NCBI GenBank assembly: GCA_023397675.1
Contig: JAEWTV010000128.1
Coordinates: 1 to 64,000 of the forward strand
DNA from: Bacillota bacterium
Lineage (GTDB): Bacteria; Bacillota; Clostridia; Acetivibrionales; JANLFN01
Reading direction: 5' to 3'
Length of the DNA: 64,000 nt
Part shown: positions 16,429-25,694 of the stretch, in pieces
How positions within the stretch are numbered: the stretch's first letter is position 1
How the letters are laid out: each line of letters begins with the position of its first letter
Program-made: the position numbers and the translations under genes
The notes under the pieces: model-generated
Told to the model about the DNA's origin: nothing
Database searches by the model: none
What the model saw: the letters and a program-made list of their open reading frames with translations, nothing else

Positions 16429-17235
16429 ATGGATGCGGTCCTTAAATATATAGAGGATTTTTTCAGCGGAAAGTATTATGCACTTGGTAAACTGGTAGAA
16501 ACTATATTAATTATAGTAGTGGCGCTTATTGTAGTAAAGCTGGGGAAGTTTCTGATAAGAAAGTTTTTTGAAAAGAGAAAGAAGATAAAATACATAGCAA
16601 ATAACAGGAAACTTGATACAATGGCAAGCCTTGTAACAAGCATTTTTAAGTACACTGTTTATATAATTGCCGTTGTTACAATATGCAGTGAGGTTTTTAA
16701 TCTGAAGTCAATACTTGCAGCTGCTGGAATAGGAGGGGTTGCAATAGGTTTTGGTGCTCAAAGCCTTATCAAGGATATAATTTCTGGATTCTTTATAGTT
16801 TTTGAGAACCAGTATTCGGTAGGTGACCTTATTACAGTTGATTCAATGACAGGGGTAGTTGAAGAAATGGAACTGAGAATTACAAAGCTTCGTAATGCAA
16901 ACGGAGACCTTCACATGATACCCAACGGAGAAATAAAAAAAGTGACAAACCATACAAGAGGCTCGAAGGTGGCATTTGTAGACATACCTTTGCCTTATAA
17001 TGCCGATATGGACAAAGCAATTAAAATTGCAGACAAGGTTTGTTCCAGTGTATGCGAAGAGTTTGACACAATTATTGAAAAGCCTTCGGTTTTGGGCATT
17101 ACTGAGCTGAACAAGGATGGGCTCAACCTTCGTATAACAGCAAAGACAAAACCTAATGAACAAGGGCCTGTTGAAAGAAGAATAAGATTCCTTGTAACTA
17201 CGGAATTCAGGGAAAATGATGTAATTAAAGGTTAG
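16429..17235 (+). CDS. MscS-family small-conductance mechanosensitive channel
   Basis: A 268-residue channel with about three N-terminal membrane helices, the pore-lining LAAAGIGGVAIGFGAQSLIKDIISGFFIVFENQY segment (about residues 95-130) and a cytoplasmic beta domain beginning VGDLITVDSMTGVVEEMELRITKLRNANGDLHMIPNG. It releases solutes under hypo-osmotic shock. An in-frame ATG at 16384 exists, but the ATG at 16429 has a CGGAGGG site 9 nt upstream. It is followed 14 bp later by a DUF951 gene, a common clostridial pairing. Confidence 0.93.
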   Translation: MDAVLKYIEDFFSGKYYALGKLVETILIIVVALIVVKLGKFLIRKFFEKRKKIKYIANNRKLDTMASLVTSIFKYTVYIIAVVTICSEVFNLKSILAAAGIGGVAIGFGAQSLIKDIISGFFIVFENQYSVGDLITVDSMTGVVEEMELRITKLRNANGDLHMIPNGEIKKVTNHTRGSKVAFVDIPLPYNADMDKAIKIADKVCSSVCEEFDTIIEKPSVLGITELNKDGLNLRITAKTKPNEQGPVERRIRFLVTTEFRENDVIKG

Positions 17236-17249
17236 TACGGGAGGTTTTT

Positions 17250-17456
17250 ATGGCAGACAGGTTTTCGGTAGGAGATATAGTGGAACTTAAAAAGGAGCAC
17301 CCCTGTGGAAGCAAGCAGTGGGAAGTTACACGAACTGGTGCTGATTTCAGAATCAGGTGTATCGGCTGTGACCATCAGGTTATGCTTCCCAGGCCTAAGT
17401 TCGAAAAAAGTGTTAAAAAAATTATCAAGTCGGCTCTGGATCAAACTAATAATTAA
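17250..17456 (+). CDS. DUF951 family protein
   Basis: A 68-residue protein matching the DUF951 pattern: FSVGDIVELKKEHPCGSKQWEVTRTGADFRIRCIGCDH with conserved Cys, Gly and Arg residues. The single CPxG-like and CxxC motifs suggest a zinc or nucleic-acid binding role, but the function is unknown. It is close behind mscS with a GGGAGG site and is probably co-transcribed. Confidence 0.9.
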   Translation: MADRFSVGDIVELKKEHPCGSKQWEVTRTGADFRIRCIGCDHQVMLPRPKFEKSVKKIIKSALDQTNN

Positions 17457-17543
17457 GAAATAACTTAAAAATGTATAATATAAAAGTCAATCTGGCTAAA
17501 ATCTTAATGTTAAAAAGATAAATTTTTGGCCGGAGGAGCTTTA

Positions 17544-17834
17544 ATGGAAACTTATAAAGGTTATACCAGTGATGAATTTGAAAGAGTAATGAAAGAGTAC
17601 CTGAAACAGGGCAAGGAAAAGCTTGAAAAGGATTTGACAGGTACACGTGAAGCTATAAAACTTATAGCAGTTGATAAGACCCGCGATTTTGTGAATATAG
17701 TGGATAAGGGATTTGAGAAGGAAGAACGCGACTTCCTGGTTTTGCAGATAATTTCATGTATGTACCAGTCATTTTGTTACGGGTATGGTATAGGAAAGAT
17801 GGAAGGAAGAACAAGCAGCAAGGTTTTTCTGTGA
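17544..17834 (+). CDS. Hypothetical protein
   Basis: A 96-residue, charged, probably cytoplasmic protein with predicted helices (residues 8-40 are Glu/Lys-rich) and an aromatic/Cys-containing C-terminus, ISCMYQSFCYGYGIGKMEGRTSSKVFL. The ATG at 17544 is preceded by GGAGGAG, which favours it over an in-frame TTG at 17526. No family is recognised. It lies between DUF951 and the T-box leader. Confidence 0.7.
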   Translation: METYKGYTSDEFERVMKEYLKQGKEKLEKDLTGTREAIKLIAVDKTRDFVNIVDKGFEKEERDFLVLQIISCMYQSFCYGYGIGKMEGRTSSKVFL

Positions 17835-17909
17835 CAAGAAACCCACATGGAAGGCTGTTATATATCAAAAATCATGCATTTTTTTTCATACAGGATAGTT
17901 AAAAACGTG

Positions 17910-17938
17910 TTGACATTATATTAAGCGGTTGATAAAAT
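17910..17938 (+). promoter_or_regulatory. Promoter of the ilv-leu T-box operon
   Basis: TTGACA (17910-17915) and TAAAAT (17933-17938) are separated by exactly 17 nt. Transcription would start near 17945, giving a leader of about 340 nt that contains the whole T-box before ilvB. Confidence 0.75.
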
Positions 17939-17999
17939 TAATTCAATTATATAGAAGCAACAAAAAACAAATAACTGATGACTGTACTAATATAATAAA

Positions 18000-18270
18000 G
18001 GCTATGAAGGAATAAAAATGCATGCGAAAGCCTTAAGAGAGCCGGTGGTTGGTGCGAACCGGTGCCAAAGCTGCATATATAGCTCATTCCTGAGCCCCGT
18101 TGGTGAATTGAAGTAAGCAGCGGCGTTGGACTACGTTATAGCCCGGATAAGGTAAGTTGCTTATCTAGAGAATATGCTTTATTAGCATATTAAAACAGGG
18201 TGGTACCGCGTAGGTCTATTTATCCCTTCGTCCCTGCATTAAGGCTGCAGGAATGAAGGGATTTTCATAT
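18000..18270 (+). ncRNA. T-box leader, leucine (CTC) specifier
   Basis: Stem I closes by GGCT (18000-18003) with AGCC (18093-18096) and AGGAAT (18008-18013) with ATTCCT (18086-18091); above it ATGCA (18018-18022) pairs with TGCAT (18072-18076). The 3' side of the internal loop ends in CTC (18083-18085) followed by A, the usual specifier position, which reads as a leucine codon. The antiterminator carries the T-box core GGGTGGTACCGCG (18198-18210). It is mutually exclusive with the terminator ATCCCTTC...GAAGGGATTTT (18222-18266). Uncharged tRNA-Leu should permit ilvB-leuA expression. Confidence 0.92.
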
Positions 18271-18289
18271 ATTTAGGAGCGTGTATAAT

Positions 18290-19918
18290 ATGAAACTTAC
18301 AGGAGCTAAAGCAATAATAAAGGCACTTGAAATGGAAAACGTTAGCGTTATTTTTGGTTATCCGGGAGCCGCTATATGTCCTTTTTATGATGCACTCCTG
18401 GAATCCAAAATAGAGCATATATTAACAAGGCATGAACAGGGAGCTGCACATGCAGCAAGCGGTTATTCACGTACAACCGGTAAAACAGGTGTGTGTGTTG
18501 CAACATCCGGCCCTGGTGCCACAAACCTTATAACTGGTATTGCAACTGCATACATGGACTCAATTCCAATGGTAGCCATAACAGGGCAGGTACCAACCGA
18601 ACACATTGGAAAGGATGTTTTTCAGGAAGCTGATATTACAGGGGCTACCGCACCATTCTGCAAAAATAATTATCTGGTTAAGGATGCGTCAAGTCTTCCA
18701 AGAATTATTAAGGAAGCTTTTCATATAGCAAGTACAGGACGTCCTGGCCCAGTTCTCATTGATATACCTATTGATATACAAAACACAGAGATTGATTTTG
18801 TATATCCGGAAACTATAGAAATTAAAGGCTATAAGCCTACATATAAAGGACACCCTGTACAAATCAGGAGAGTGGCAGAGATTATTGAAAAGGCAGAGGC
18901 ACCTCTCATCTGTGCAGGCGGAGGTGTTATAAATGCCAACGCTTCGGAAGAGCTCCTCAAGTTTGCTGAAAAATACAGGATACCTGTGGTAAATACTCTT
19001 ATGGGTATAGGTTCAATTCCCTTCGAGCATGAGCTTAATATGGGAATGCTGGGCTCTCATGGCGTATATACTGCAAACTATGCTGTTAACAATGCTGACC
19101 TTCTGATCCTTTTAGGTGCCAGAGTTGGTGATAGGGCAATGGGTTCCGCTGTTCAAATAGCAAAAAAAGCATCGATAGTCCATATTGATATAGATCCTGC
19201 CGAAATCGGCAAAAATATACCCGCTATGGTACCTGTTGTCGGTGACGTTAAAACCGTTCTTGAAGAACTGAATGAAGCTGCAGGGAAAGGCAATACTGAA
19301 AACTGGTTAAAGACATTGGAGCAGAAGAAAGCAGAGCACCCTCTGAAGCAAGAAACTCTTTCAAAATATGAATATATAAGACCTCAATATGTGCTAAGCG
19401 AACTTTCAAAGGCTTCGGCAGAAAATACAATAGTAACAACCGAAGTAGGTCAGAATCAGATTTGGACAGCTAACCATTACAGGATAAACAAGGCCCGTAC
19501 CTTTATATCCTCCGGAGGGTTGGGTACTATGGGTTATGGATTGCCGTCTGCAGTAGGTGCTAAAATTGGCAATCCTGATAAAAGAGTTATAGTTATAGCA
19601 GGTGACGGAAGCTTTCAGATGTCAATGCAGGAACTAGGCACCATAAAGCAAAACAAGCTTGGCATCAAAATTATTATTTTTAATAATTCAAGACTTGGGA
19701 TGGTAAGGGAGCTTCAAAAGAGAAATTATTGCGGAAGGTATTCTCAGGTATTTCTTGATGAAAACCCTGACTTCGTTAAACTGGTATCTGCATATGGCTT
19801 TAAAGGTGAAAGCATTCGTAAGAATTCAGAGGTAATACCAGCGATAAACAGGATGTTAGCTGATGACGACACTTATCTTCTGGAGTTTATAGTAAACCCC
19901 GAAGAATCTACCTTATAA
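18290..19918 (+). CDS. ilvB: Acetolactate synthase large subunit
   Basis: A 542-residue thiamine-diphosphate enzyme (AHAS) condensing pyruvate with pyruvate or 2-oxobutyrate. Markers are FGYPGAAICPFYDAL with the catalytic Glu in TRHEQGAAHAA (residues near 45), and the ThDP motif GDGSFQMSMQEL...IIFNN in the C-terminal third. A GTG at 18281 is in frame, but AGGAG at 18275-18279 is correctly spaced only for the ATG at 18290. It is the first gene after the T-box. Confidence 0.97.
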   Translation: MKLTGAKAIIKALEMENVSVIFGYPGAAICPFYDALLESKIEHILTRHEQGAAHAASGYSRTTGKTGVCVATSGPGATNLITGIATAYMDSIPMVAITGQVPTEHIGKDVFQEADITGATAPFCKNNYLVKDASSLPRIIKEAFHIASTGRPGPVLIDIPIDIQNTEIDFVYPETIEIKGYKPTYKGHPVQIRRVAEIIEKAEAPLICAGGGVINANASEELLKFAEKYRIPVVNTLMGIGSIPFEHELNMGMLGSHGVYTANYAVNNADLLILLGARVGDRAMGSAVQIAKKASIVHIDIDPAEIGKNIPAMVPVVGDVKTVLEELNEAAGKGNTENWLKTLEQKKAEHPLKQETLSKYEYIRPQYVLSELSKASAENTIVTTEVGQNQIWTANHYRINKARTFISSGGLGTMGYGLPSAVGAKIGNPDKRVIVIAGDGSFQMSMQELGTIKQNKLGIKIIIFNNSRLGMVRELQKRNYCGRYSQVFLDENPDFVKLVSAYGFKGESIRKNSEVIPAINRMLADDDTYLLEFIVNPEESTL

Positions 19919-19961
19919 AACGGTAATTTAATGCAAATAAACCTAACAAGGGGGAATTGAT

Positions 19962-20474
19962 ATGCCTAAGTATATACTTTCAGTATTAGTTGAAAACCAT
20001 GCGGGAGTTCTTTCCAGAGTTTCAGGGCTTTTCAGCAGAAGGGGCTTTAACATTGACAGCCTTGCTGTGGGTATTACAGAGAATCCTGACATATCCAGAA
20101 TGACAATAGTTGTTAATGGTGATGAATATGTTGTAGAACAGGTTACAAAACAGCTTAATAAGCTTATCGATGTTATAAAAATAAAGCAGCTTGACAAAAC
20201 TGAGTCAATAAGCAGGGAACTGGCACTTATAAAGGTCAGAGCAACTGCTGCCACCAGACCTGAAATAATACAAATAGTTGAAATATTCAGGGCAAAAATT
20301 GTTGATGTTTCGAAAAATACCCTTACTGTAGAAATATCGGGTGGTACAGATAAGGTTGCTGCTTTACTCGATATGCTTGAGCAGTTTGGTATAAAAGAAA
20401 TAGTAAGAACAGGGACCATCGCTATAGAGCGAGGTAACAAGATATTAAAACCCAATAAAAACGAGGAGGAATAG
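19962..20474 (+). CDS. ilvN: Acetolactate synthase small (regulatory) subunit
   Basis: A 170-residue regulatory subunit with an N-terminal ACT domain (YILSVLVENHAGVLSRVSGLFSRRGFNIDSL) and a second ACT-like domain, which together bind valine and stimulate the large subunit. The length is normal for the longer IlvH-type. It sits 43 bp after ilvB with a GGGGG site, and 4 bp before ilvC. Confidence 0.96.
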   Translation: MPKYILSVLVENHAGVLSRVSGLFSRRGFNIDSLAVGITENPDISRMTIVVNGDEYVVEQVTKQLNKLIDVIKIKQLDKTESISRELALIKVRATAATRPEIIQIVEIFRAKIVDVSKNTLTVEISGGTDKVAALLDMLEQFGIKEIVRTGTIAIERGNKILKPNKNEEE

Positions 20475-20478
20475 TATT

Positions 20479-21474
20479 ATGGCAAAAATGTATTATGACA
20501 GTGATTGTAATTTAAATCTTATAAAGGGAAAAACTGTTGCAGTTATAGGTTACGGAAGTCAGGGCCATGCACATGCCCAGAATTTGATGGAAAGTGGAAT
20601 AAATGTAGTTGTAGGTTTGACTCCTACATCTGAAAGAAGAGAACAGGTTGTGAGTGCCGGTTTGAAAGTACTTGATACAGCAGAAGCAGCAAAGGCTGCT
20701 GATATTATAATGATTCTTGTTCCAGATGAAAAACAGTCTATGATTTACGAAGAAAGCATCAAACCTAATCTTAAAGATGGCGATGTACTAATGTTTGCTC
20801 ATGGTTTTAACATAAACTACAATCAGATAGTACCACCAAAGTTTGTTGACGTAATAATGGTTGCTCCAAAAGGACCGGGACACACGGTAAGAAGCCAGTA
20901 CAAGGAAGGTAAGGGGGTTCCGTCCCTTATAGCTGTACATCAGGATGCTTCGGGAAAAGCAAAGGATTATGCACTCGCATATGCGTCAGGTATTGGAGCA
21001 GGCAGAGCAGGAATTCTTGAAACTACTTTCAGGGAAGAGACAGAAACTGATCTTTTCGGTGAACAGGCAGTTCTCTGCGGCGGTGTAACAGAATTGATGA
21101 AGGCAGGTTTCGAAACGCTTGTAAATGCAGGATATCAGCCTGAAAGTGCTTACTTTGAGTGTGTTCATGAGATGAAACTTATAGTTGACCTTATTAACCA
21201 GGGCGGTTTTGCAAATATGAGATACTCGATAAGCGACACCGCAGAGTTTGGTGACTATGTAACTGGCAAAAGAATAATTACTCAAGAGACCAGAAATGAA
21301 ATGAAAAAGGTACTTCATGAAATTCAGGATGGTACTTTTGCAACTAAATGGATTTCTGAAAATAAAGCCGGAGGAAGGGCAAATTTCCTTGGCATGAGAA
21401 GGCTTGAATCAGAGCATCAGGTAGAGAAGGTTGGAGCAGAGCTGAGAAAGATGATGAGTTGGCTCAAGAAATAA
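20479..21474 (+). CDS. ilvC: Ketol-acid reductoisomerase, class I
   Basis: A 331-residue enzyme converting acetolactate or acetohydroxybutyrate to the dihydroxy acid with NAD(P)H. The Rossmann motif GYGSQGHAHAQNL is near residues 20-33, and the cofactor-specificity loop reads GLTPTSERREQ. The single C-terminal knotted domain (class I length) carries the metal-binding DLFGEQAVLCGG and ECVHEMKLIVDLI. The next pathway enzyme, IlvD, is not in the window. Confidence 0.97.
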   Translation: MAKMYYDSDCNLNLIKGKTVAVIGYGSQGHAHAQNLMESGINVVVGLTPTSERREQVVSAGLKVLDTAEAAKAADIIMILVPDEKQSMIYEESIKPNLKDGDVLMFAHGFNINYNQIVPPKFVDVIMVAPKGPGHTVRSQYKEGKGVPSLIAVHQDASGKAKDYALAYASGIGAGRAGILETTFREETETDLFGEQAVLCGGVTELMKAGFETLVNAGYQPESAYFECVHEMKLIVDLINQGGFANMRYSISDTAEFGDYVTGKRIITQETRNEMKKVLHEIQDGTFATKWISENKAGGRANFLGMRRLESEHQVEKVGAELRKMMSWLKK

Positions 21475-21517
21475 TAATTTTGTTTATGCCGCAGCATGTA
21501 AAGAGGAGGATGATTCT

Positions 21518-23047
21518 ATGCCTGCAAAAGTTAAAATATTCGATACCACATTAAGAGATGGCGAACAAACACCGGGTGTAAACCTTAATATTCAGGAAAA
21601 GCTTGAGATAGCTAGACAGCTGCAGCGTCTCGGTGTTGATGTAATTGAAGCAGGCTTTGCCATTGCTTCTCCGGGAGATTTTGAGGCCATTAAGGCAATA
21701 TCACAGAATATCAAGGGTGTTACTATAGCAAGCTTATGCAGGGCTGTTGAGAAGGATATTGACAGGGCATGGGAAGCAGTTAAATTTGCCGAAATGCCCA
21801 GAATTCATACCTTTATTGCAACCTCTGACATTCATATGAAATATAAGCTTAAGATGACTGAGGCTGAGGTATATGAAAGAGCCGTTGCAATGGTCAAATA
21901 TGCAAAAAACTATTGTGAAAATGTTGAGTTTTCAGCAGAAGACGCTACAAGAAGCAATCCCGAATTTCTTTATAAAATAGTTGAAGGTGTCATTGCTGCA
22001 GGGGCAACAGTAGTCAATATACCAGACACAGTTGGTTATACAACTCCCACAGAGTTTGGAAAACTGATATATAATATAAGAAACAAAGTAAAAAACATAG
22101 ATAAAGCTGAAATCAGTGTCCACTGTCATAACGACCTTGGGTTGGCTGTTTCAAATAGCCTTGCGGCCATTCTTAACGGAGCAATCCAGGTGGAATGTAC
22201 AATAAACGGACTTGGCGAAAGAGCCGGAAATGCAGCTCTTGAAGAAATTATAATGGGACTTGAAACAAGACATGATTTCTACAATATAGGGCACAACATA
22301 GATTCTAAGCAGATATACAGAACAAGTAAGCTTATTACAAACTACACAGGTGTTGTTGTACAGCCCAATAAGGCTATTGTGGGTGCTAACGCATTTGCAC
22401 ACGAATCAGGTATACACCAGCATGGTGTTCTTTCAGAAAAAAGCACGTATGAAATAATGATTCCCGAATCAATAGGTTTGACTCAAAACAGAATGATACT
22501 TGGCAAGCTTTCAGGAAAGCATGCTTTTGAGGAAAGATTAAAGGAGCTGGGTTATTCGCTTTCTCAGGATGAAATTGCAAAAGCTTTTGAGAAATTCAAA
22601 CAGCTTGCCGATAAGAAAAAGGAAGTTACAGATAGAGATATAGAAGCTCTTGCGGGAGAAAATATTCTTGAAGTTGCTGAAATATATAATCTTGACAGCT
22701 TCCAGATAAACAGCGGCAATAAAACTATAGCTACTGCAATGGTATCTCTTTTGAGAAATGGAGACCTTATAACCGAAGCGGCTACAGGTGATGGCCCGGT
22801 TGATGCGGCATTCAATGCTATTGAACGTGCTTCAGGCGTGAGCCTTGAACTTGAGGATTATGGCTTAAGGGCTGTTACTGAAGGTAAGGACGCGCTTGGT
22901 GAAGTTACCGTTAAGGTATTGCGTGGTGATAATAGATTTATTGGCAGGGGAATAAGCACAGACATTATTGAAGCCAGTGTTAAGGCATATTTGAATGCGA
23001 TTAACAGAGCTATAAGTGAATTAGGTGAAGGAATAATCAGCAGGTAG
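21518..23047 (+). CDS. leuA: 2-isopropylmalate synthase
   Basis: A 509-residue DRE-TIM enzyme condensing acetyl-CoA with 2-oxoisovalerate, the first committed step to leucine. It shows FDTTLRDGEQTPGVNL at the N-terminus, the metal ligands in HCHNDLGLAV and TINGLGERAGNA, and a C-terminal allosteric LeuA dimer domain (about residues 390-509) for leucine feedback. It is the fourth gene of the T-box operon; leuCDB are 29 kb downstream. Confidence 0.96.
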   Translation: MPAKVKIFDTTLRDGEQTPGVNLNIQEKLEIARQLQRLGVDVIEAGFAIASPGDFEAIKAISQNIKGVTIASLCRAVEKDIDRAWEAVKFAEMPRIHTFIATSDIHMKYKLKMTEAEVYERAVAMVKYAKNYCENVEFSAEDATRSNPEFLYKIVEGVIAAGATVVNIPDTVGYTTPTEFGKLIYNIRNKVKNIDKAEISVHCHNDLGLAVSNSLAAILNGAIQVECTINGLGERAGNAALEEIIMGLETRHDFYNIGHNIDSKQIYRTSKLITNYTGVVVQPNKAIVGANAFAHESGIHQHGVLSEKSTYEIMIPESIGLTQNRMILGKLSGKHAFEERLKELGYSLSQDEIAKAFEKFKQLADKKKEVTDRDIEALAGENILEVAEIYNLDSFQINSGNKTIATAMVSLLRNGDLITEAATGDGPVDAAFNAIERASGVSLELEDYGLRAVTEGKDALGEVTVKVLRGDNRFIGRGISTDIIEASVKAYLNAINRAISELGEGIISR

Positions 23048-23079
23048 TTATACGTCAGGAATGTGAGGTGGTGCAGGAA

Positions 23080-24648
23080 ATGAAAAAAATAATTATTTAT
23101 GATTCTACTTTAAGAGACGGTGCACAGGCTCAGGGTATTTCCTACACCGTTATGGATAAGCTTAAAATTGTTGAAAAGCTTGACAGACTTGGGGTAAGTT
23201 ATATTGAGGCTGGAAATCCAGGCTCCAATCCAAAAGACCTTGAATTCTTTGAAAGGGCTTCAAAGATTAATTTCAAGCATTCAAAGGTTATTGCTTTCGG
23301 CAGCACACGAAGAGTTGGAATTAATGTCGCTGATGACCCATTTGTAAACTCTTTGCTTAAGGCAGATACTCCGGCGGTGGCAATATTCGGCAAAAGCTGG
23401 GACTTCCACGTTACTGATATTTTGAAAACCTCTCTTGAAGAAAATCTTAATATGATATATGATACTATTGCCTTTTTCAGAGAAAAGGGCAAAGAGGTCG
23501 TATTTGATGCTGAACACTTTTTTGACGGCTATAAGGCAAACCCAGAATATGCAATGCTGACACTACAGAAAGCATATGAAGCAGGAGCCTCAAGTATTGC
23601 CCTTTGTGATACGAACGGAAGCACTTTCCCGTTTGATATTTACGAGATAACAGGTTTGGTTGTAAAAAGATTTAATGTGGACATAGGTATACATTGCCAT
23701 AATGATAACGGAACGGCAGTTGCCAACTCGATAATGGGAGTTCAGGCAGGTGCTACACAGGTACAGGGTACAATTAATGGCTTTGGTGAACGATGCGGAA
23801 ACGCAAACCTTTGTACTATAATACCTGATCTTCAGTTAAAACTTGGATATTCCTGTATACCCGATGAAAGCATGAAACTGCTTACTCCTATTGCAAGGAC
23901 AATAAGTGAGATTGCTAACATTGTAAGCGATGAAAGATCTCCTTATGTAGGAAGATTTGCTTTTGCCCACAAGGCCGGAATGCATGCGGATGCCGTTAAC
24001 AAGAACAGCGAGGCATATGAACACATAAATCCTTCAGTTGTAGGAAATGAAAGAAAGTTCCTTATGTCGGAGGTTGCAGGCAGAAGTGCTGTTCTGCACC
24101 TTATAAATGAGGTGGATCAGAGTATCAAGAAGGATTCGCCTGAAACCGCTGTAATTCTTGATAAGCTTAAGGAGCTTGAGCATGAAGGCTATCAGTATGA
24201 AGGTGCCGAAAGTTCTTTTGAACTGGTAATAAGGAAAATTCTCGGGAAATACAAGCCTTTCTTTGATTTGCGGGAGTTTAAGGTAATTGTAAATGAACCT
24301 TCGATAGAAAGCGTAAATTCCTCTGCAATGGTTAAAATAAAGGTTGATGGGGAAGACGAAATATCGGCGGCTGAGGGAGACGGCCCTGTCAATGCGCTTG
24401 ATAAAGCAATAAGAAGAGCACTTGAAAGGTTCTATCCTAATATAAAGGAAATGAAACTTACAGACTACAAGGTTAGGGTACTGGATTCAAAGTCCGCTAC
24501 TGCAGCACAGGTTAGGGTTCTTATAGAGTCTACGGATGGCGACGAGACATGGACTACCATTGGTGTATCAACAGACATAATTGATGCCAGTTGGAAGGCT
24601 CTTGTAGATTCCATTGAATATAAGCTTATCAAGGATGCAGGCCAGTAG
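23080..24648 (+). CDS. cimA: (R)-citramalate synthase
   Basis: A 522-residue paralogue of LeuA with YDSTLRDGAQAQGISYTV at the N-terminus, typical of citramalate synthases, and the metal motif HCHNDNGTAVANS. The C-terminal domain (about 385-522) is the allosteric LeuA fold. It makes citramalate from pyruvate and acetyl-CoA, feeding 2-oxobutyrate and isoleucine without threonine; LeuCD and LeuB would complete the route. GTG codons at 23068 and 23071 are in or near frame, but the ATG at 23080 is better placed relative to GAGGTGG. Confidence 0.93.
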   Translation: MKKIIIYDSTLRDGAQAQGISYTVMDKLKIVEKLDRLGVSYIEAGNPGSNPKDLEFFERASKINFKHSKVIAFGSTRRVGINVADDPFVNSLLKADTPAVAIFGKSWDFHVTDILKTSLEENLNMIYDTIAFFREKGKEVVFDAEHFFDGYKANPEYAMLTLQKAYEAGASSIALCDTNGSTFPFDIYEITGLVVKRFNVDIGIHCHNDNGTAVANSIMGVQAGATQVQGTINGFGERCGNANLCTIIPDLQLKLGYSCIPDESMKLLTPIARTISEIANIVSDERSPYVGRFAFAHKAGMHADAVNKNSEAYEHINPSVVGNERKFLMSEVAGRSAVLHLINEVDQSIKKDSPETAVILDKLKELEHEGYQYEGAESSFELVIRKILGKYKPFFDLREFKVIVNEPSIESVNSSAMVKIKVDGEDEISAAEGDGPVNALDKAIRRALERFYPNIKEMKLTDYKVRVLDSKSATAAQVRVLIESTDGDETWTTIGVSTDIIDASWKALVDSIEYKLIKDAGQ

Positions 24649-24666
24649 CCTTTTGGGGGATACACA

Positions 24667-24921
24667 TTGGAGCTTGTTTGTAAAATTATAAAAGACAGAA
24701 AAATTATAAAAGAAGTAAAAGTTACAAAAAGTGAAAATATACCATTCAGGGATGCACTTGAAGAAAGCCTTATAGACGGCTGCAGACAGCTGGATATACA
24801 AGTCCCGGTTTGGCTTAAGAAAAATACAACCGAGCTGGCATTGTATCGATTTACTTTTTTCTCTAATGAGCAATTTCTTGAAGATGTAAAGTTTGACAAG
24901 TTTGAAATAAGACTTGTATAA
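24667..24921 (+). CDS. Hypothetical protein (84 aa) at the end of the ilv-leu operon
   Basis: An 84-residue protein starting with TTG at 24667 behind a GGGGGA site, 18 bp after cimA. It looks like a single alpha/beta domain with N-terminal beta strands (MELVCKIIKDRKIIKEVKV), a central helix (FRDALEESLIDGCRQL) and a C-terminal aromatic strand. No motif is recognised. Its tight spacing suggests co-transcription with cimA, and a role in branched-chain synthesis is possible but unproven. Confidence 0.7.
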   Translation: MELVCKIIKDRKIIKEVKVTKSENIPFRDALEESLIDGCRQLDIQVPVWLKKNTTELALYRFTFFSNEQFLEDVKFDKFEIRLV

Positions 24922-24948
24922 TTTGAAAGCTTTTTTATCGTCTATATA

Positions 24949-24985
24949 ACATTCACCTCTCATATTATTATAGAGAGGTGAATGT
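24949..24985 (+). promoter_or_regulatory. Perfect 13-bp inverted repeat enclosing a ribosome site and start codon
   Basis: ACATTCACCTCTC (24949-24961) is perfectly complementary to GAGAGGTGAATGT (24973-24985), with an 11-nt A/T loop. The 3' arm contains the Shine-Dalgarno GAGAGGTG and the ATG (24982-24984) of the L,D-transpeptidase gene. When folded, the translation start is fully base-paired. No T-run follows, so a terminator role is less likely than control of translation. Confidence 0.65.
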
Positions 24986-25692
24986 CTTTGAGGGCCAGAT
25001 TATTTCTTACAATAACAGTAATATCTCTTTTGATTCTCGGTGCTGCACAAGCCTGTGCAGATTTAATAGAAGAAAAAAATTTCGAAGCTAAGGATGCTAC
25101 AACATTCAATAAGGTTGAGTACTCTATATTTGTTGAGGCAGAGGATAATATTCTTTATCTTATGCAGGACGGAAAATGTGTCAAGGCTTATCCTATCGCT
25201 TCCGGAAGATCGGGGCACCCTTCACCGATTGGCTATTGGAAGATAATAGACAAGAGTGATTGGGGCGGCGGCTTTGGCGGAAGATGGATGGGTTTAGATG
25301 TCCCTTGGGGTATGTATGGTATTCATGGCACTTCGAAGGAGAATACAATAGGTTCTCCTGCAAGCGCAGGCTGTATAAGAATGTATAACGATGATGTGGC
25401 AGAGCTTTATGATATAGTACCAATCGGAACACCGGTTACAATAGTGAATGGAAGCTTCGGTCCTTTCGGTCAGGGGTTTGCAACCATCTATCCGGGTGAC
25501 AGGGGCACCGACGTAATGGAGATTCAACGGAGGCTCAAGGATCTTGGGTATTATGACGATGTATTGGACGGCATATATCAGGATGACTTGAAGAAGGCAA
25601 TTCATAAATTCCAGAAGGACCATAAGCTAAGAGTAAAGAATGAAATAACAAAGGAAGATTGGAATGCAATGGGGTTCAGGGAGTTTGAATAA
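24982..25692 (+). CDS. L,D-transpeptidase (YkuD) with C-terminal peptidoglycan-binding domain
   Basis: A 236-residue exported protein. Residues 1-26 form a signal peptide ending near AQACAD. The YkuD catalytic domain (about 45-152) has His115 in IHGT and Cys131 in SAGCIRMYND. The C-terminal PG_binding_1 domain (about 172-230) contains GTDVMEIQRRLKDLGYYDD. It should form 3-3 cross-links or otherwise modify peptidoglycan. The ATG lies inside a perfect hairpin; a TTG at 24988 is an alternative start. It is convergent with the next gene (2 bp apart). Confidence 0.92.
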   Translation: MSLRARLFLTITVISLLILGAAQACADLIEEKNFEAKDATTFNKVEYSIFVEAEDNILYLMQDGKCVKAYPIASGRSGHPSPIGYWKIIDKSDWGGGFGGRWMGLDVPWGMYGIHGTSKENTIGSPASAGCIRMYNDDVAELYDIVPIGTPVTIVNGSFGPFGQGFATIYPGDRGTDVMEIQRRLKDLGYYDDVLDGIYQDDLKKAIHKFQKDHKLRVKNEITKEDWNAMGFREFE

Positions 25693-25694
25693 GT

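Noticed and set aside
18076..18081. ATA in the T-box specifier loop as an isoleucine specifier
   Set aside because: The CTC just before the conserved purine and the 3' strand of stem I is in the canonical position; ATA is too far upstream in the loop.
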